A DNA stretch of 64,000 bases. It comes from JAKQIM01 sp029557965 (lineage in GTDB: Bacteria > Chloroflexota > Anaerolineae > Anaerolineales > UBA4823). The translations under genes were made by a program, and so were the position numbers. The notes under the pieces were generated by a model that did not search any database, was not told the origin of the DNA, and saw only the letters and a list, made by a program, of their open reading frames with translations. Location: assembly GCA_035341015.1 (NCBI GenBank), contig DAOQUL010000015.1, forward strand, positions 3,508 through 67,507, given 5' to 3'. Shown piece by piece: positions 61,949 to 64,000 of the stretch. The first letter of the stretch is position 1; each line of letters starts with the position of its first letter.

Positions 61949-62013
61949 TTTGCCTCCTTCTTTTTGAGAAGTTACGAGCGATGCTTTCTGCGGATATCAG
62001 GATTATACTCGGT

Positions 62014-62019
62014 TATAAT
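62014..62019 (+). promoter_or_regulatory. -10 box of a near-leaderless promoter
   Basis: TATAAT ends eight bases before the ATG at 62028. No ribosome site lies between. A TTG in frame at 62019 overlaps the box and is not a credible start. Confidence 0.45.
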
Positions 62020-62027
62020 TGAACGGT

Positions 62028-62681
62028 ATGATTGATCTGCCGCTCTTCCCGTTGAACGCCGTGTTGTTCCCTTATACGCCCTTGCACCTGCACATCTTCG
62101 AAGAGCGCTACAAGAAGATGATTGCTTACTGTCGTTCCTCGGGCAGCCCGTTTGGCGTTGTATTGATCCGCCGCGGGGCCGAGGCCCTGGGGCCGGCGGC
62201 TGAGCCATACCCCATTGGGTGTACGGCTGAGATCACCCAGCTCCAGCCGCTCTCGCAAGGGCGTATGAACCTGTTGGTGCTTGGACAAGATCGTTTCCGC
62301 ATCCGCTCTTTGAAGTATGACCAGCCTTACCTGGTGGGTGATGTGGATTTCTTGCCTATCCGTTCGGGCAGTTCAGAAGCCCTGGCGCAAGCCGCACAAG
62401 GCCTGCGCCCCTGGCTAGAACGTTATGTGCGTACTTTGAGTAACGGAGAAAGCCCTGAAAGCGCCATTGCGCAGCTCCCTTCTGATCCGCTCGCCCTGGC
62501 TTACGTGGCAGCCATGGCATTGCAGATGCCAGTGGATCAAAAACAGGTCTTTCTAGAAATCGACGATGTCAGCGAACTGCTGGACGAGTTGCGTTTCTGC
62601 TATCGTCGTGAACTCGCACTGCTGCGCATGATGCTGGATAGCAGCCGCCGAGACAGTGGACAACCATTTTCTTTGAATTAG
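62028..62681 (+). CDS. Stand-alone Lon N-terminal (LAN) domain protein
   Basis: 217 residues from ATG 62028. The N-terminus IDLPLFPLNAVLFPYTPLHL followed by HIFEERYKKMI is the Lon substrate-binding domain (PF02190). GCTAEITQLQPLSQGRMNLLVLG and RFRIRSLK continue it. The C-terminal half (about 120-217) is helical (ALAYVAAMALQMPVDQKQVFLE; DVSELLDELRFCYRRELALL), as in Lon N-domain adaptors. There is no ATPase or protease domain. It is followed two bases later by a lipoprotein gene, so a role with that protein is possible. Confidence 0.92.
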   Translation: MIDLPLFPLNAVLFPYTPLHLHIFEERYKKMIAYCRSSGSPFGVVLIRRGAEALGPAAEPYPIGCTAEITQLQPLSQGRMNLLVLGQDRFRIRSLKYDQPYLVGDVDFLPIRSGSSEALAQAAQGLRPWLERYVRTLSNGESPESAIAQLPSDPLALAYVAAMALQMPVDQKQVFLEIDDVSELLDELRFCYRRELALLRMMLDSSRRDSGQPFSLN

Positions 62682-62683
62682 AC

Positions 62684-63994
62684 ATGAAAAAATCAAAAAT
62701 CTGGCATTTCTTGGTCATTTTACTTTTATTATCCTGCCTGGCATTGGCTTGTTCGGTGGGGATAGGTGGGATTAACCTGGAGGAGGATACACCGGTTGTC
62801 CAAGTGGTTGGACAAACGCAGGTGTCGGATCCTTCTCAACCAACCCAGGCCGGGGCCGAGCCTGTGCTGCCCACCGCTGCACCCAGGCCGGTTGAGCGGA
62901 TTGCCTTCTATGACATGCAAAACAAAGAGCTGGTTGTCGTCCAGCCGGATGGGGTGCGGTTGGGCAGCGTGGTAGAGGCCGGCGATGCGCGCTTTAACCT
63001 GCTGCCCTCGCCCGACCATCACTTACTGGCCTTTCTGTTGGGGCGCAAGTTGATGATCGTCCAGGCAGATGGCATGTCGCCGGTGCAGATGGTGAAGATC
63101 ATCCCCTTGCCCGATGCCCCTCCAGCGCAGGGTGTGCCGCAGATTGAAGCGGCTTACCAGTATGACCTGGCCTGGTCGCCAGATAGCCAACGCCTGGCGG
63201 CTGCTGATTTGCAAGCCGGGCTCTTGTATGTGGTGGACCTGGCCTCAAGTGCTGTCACACAGTGGGCCAGTGGCCTGGCTATGTCTGCCGTAGCCTGGAC
63301 GCCCGATGGACAATGGGTTGTTTTTGCAGGCCAGGATGGTCTTTATCAAAGCCGCGGCGATGGTCAATCGCCCGCGTTGTTGGCCTCGGGTCAATTGACG
63401 GGCTCGCCGGTTTGGTCGCCGGATGGCGGGCGGCTGCTGTTTTGGCGGGCCGATGCCGGTTATGTAACGGTAAACTTGTTCACCCTGGGGCTGGGCGGCC
63501 AGGGCGAACAGACGTTAACCAATGTTTCCGGAGAAAGCAACCTGCACTCCACCATCCCCATGACGCGCTTTGGGGGCAGCCCCTGGTCGCCAGAAGGTGG
63601 GCGGATTGCATACCAGTACATCGATGCTGCTCACAATGTCAGCTTAATGATGATGAACGCTGATGGCAGCGGCCAGACGGCGCTTGCCAGTGGCCTGATG
63701 GCGGGCAGCATCTACTCGTTTGGCTGGTCAGCAGATGGCACGCGCCTGGCCCTGACGTACCCGGTTCCTGGCGGCGATCGTATGATCGTGGCTGTTGCCC
63801 AGGCGGATGGCGGTGGGGTGCAAACCCTGGCAGAAGATGGGGCGCGTTCGGTGACCCTGCCGGCCTGGTCGCCGGATGGCAGCCGCCTGGCTTACCTGGC
63901 TGGGGATGGACGCATCAGCATCCGGGCAGTTGATGGGTCTGGCGAGGTCGCCAGCCACACCTGCAACTGCATTAACTTTGTGTGGTTGCCATAA
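62684..63994 (+). CDS. TolB-like propeller lipoprotein
   Basis: 436 residues. The signal MKKSKIWHFLVILLLLSCLA ends in LALAC, a lipobox with Cys23, so it should be a lipoprotein on the cell surface. A Pro/Ala/Gln-rich linker leads to a WD40-like/TolB beta-propeller (about 70-436) with blades marked by AWSPDSQRLAAADL, WTPDGQWVVFAG, VWSPDGGRLLFWRAD, WSPEGGRIAYQY and AWSPDGSRLAYLAG. The protein ends with a Cys-rich SHTCNCINFVWLP and the stop is complete. It probably binds proteins or glycans. It is co-transcribed with the Lon-domain gene. Confidence 0.93.
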   Translation: MKKSKIWHFLVILLLLSCLALACSVGIGGINLEEDTPVVQVVGQTQVSDPSQPTQAGAEPVLPTAAPRPVERIAFYDMQNKELVVVQPDGVRLGSVVEAGDARFNLLPSPDHHLLAFLLGRKLMIVQADGMSPVQMVKIIPLPDAPPAQGVPQIEAAYQYDLAWSPDSQRLAAADLQAGLLYVVDLASSAVTQWASGLAMSAVAWTPDGQWVVFAGQDGLYQSRGDGQSPALLASGQLTGSPVWSPDGGRLLFWRADAGYVTVNLFTLGLGGQGEQTLTNVSGESNLHSTIPMTRFGGSPWSPEGGRIAYQYIDAAHNVSLMMMNADGSGQTALASGLMAGSIYSFGWSADGTRLALTYPVPGGDRMIVAVAQADGGGVQTLAEDGARSVTLPAWSPDGSRLAYLAGDGRISIRAVDGSGEVASHTCNCINFVWLP

Positions 63995-64000
63995 TTTCTG

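Overview
The window reads as a chromosomal segment of an uncultured-type bacterium, most likely Chloroflexota, class Anaerolineae. This is an inference. It rests on the mix of Gram-positive-style control (a T-box leader, a MerR/BmrR-type promoter, LiaF-like membrane proteins), many secreted PKD and propeller proteins, GAF-rich hybrid kinases, and several -10 boxes placed 6-8 bases before start codons. A run of exactly 100 N (44810-44909) shows it is a scaffold from a draft assembly. I see no rRNA, tRNA, CRISPR array, insertion sequence or prophage. Genes are densely packed. Only the T-box region (32166-32618) leaves more than 300 bases without a protein gene.

Layout. 1-3482: two secreted proteins on the minus strand (a PKD protein running off the window and a 14-repeat YCF48-like propeller). 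3666-9114: a membrane histidine kinase, a zinc-ribbon/L7-L12-like/NHL fusion, a TIGR02206-type membrane protein and an NAD-binding epimerase. 9177-14265: a MerR regulator with its own 19-base-spacer promoter, a cyclase-family hydrolase, a DPM1-like glycosyltransferase and an anchored GH31 glycosidase. 14344-18405: an M6 metalloprotease with six PKD domains. 18665-23664: a phosphoesterase and two related 'DGNHR' proteins, one fused to two UspA domains, plus a beta-helix protein. 23747-27621: a GAF kinase and a three-gene LiaF-like membrane operon with an elaborate leader. 27696-32165: Nudix, class II aldolase, a membrane protein, a JAMM peptidase, PlsY and an MBL hydrolase.

32291-37930: a T-box leader followed by two different valyl-tRNA synthetases in tandem, one of archaeal/actinobacterial style and one of ordinary bacterial style. 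37959-42414: a three-gene phosphorelay cluster (REC-GAF-kinase, single receiver, GAF-GAF-kinase-REC). 42453-50599 (minus): a MoxR/DUF58 operon with an ABC-2 exporter and two large membrane proteins. One of these carries a Gly-Gln repeat broken by the assembly gap. 50650-51912: a YprB-like nuclease with TPRs.

52060-54088: a two-gene cassette that looks like 3-ketodihydrosphingosine reductase plus serine palmitoyltransferase, the first two steps of sphingolipid synthesis. The second gene is broken by a single missing G. 54115-63994: a metalloenzyme-superfamily phosphatase, an EF-G-like GTPase with altered G motifs, a PAP2 phosphatase, an MFS transporter with an overlapping esterase, an M24 peptidase, a stand-alone Lon N-domain protein and a propeller lipoprotein.

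The most notable items are the sphingoid-base cassette, the tandem ValRS pair behind one T-box, the DGNHR/Usp family, the variant kinase H-box HWxGNKAxPI, and the repeated leaderless-type promoters.
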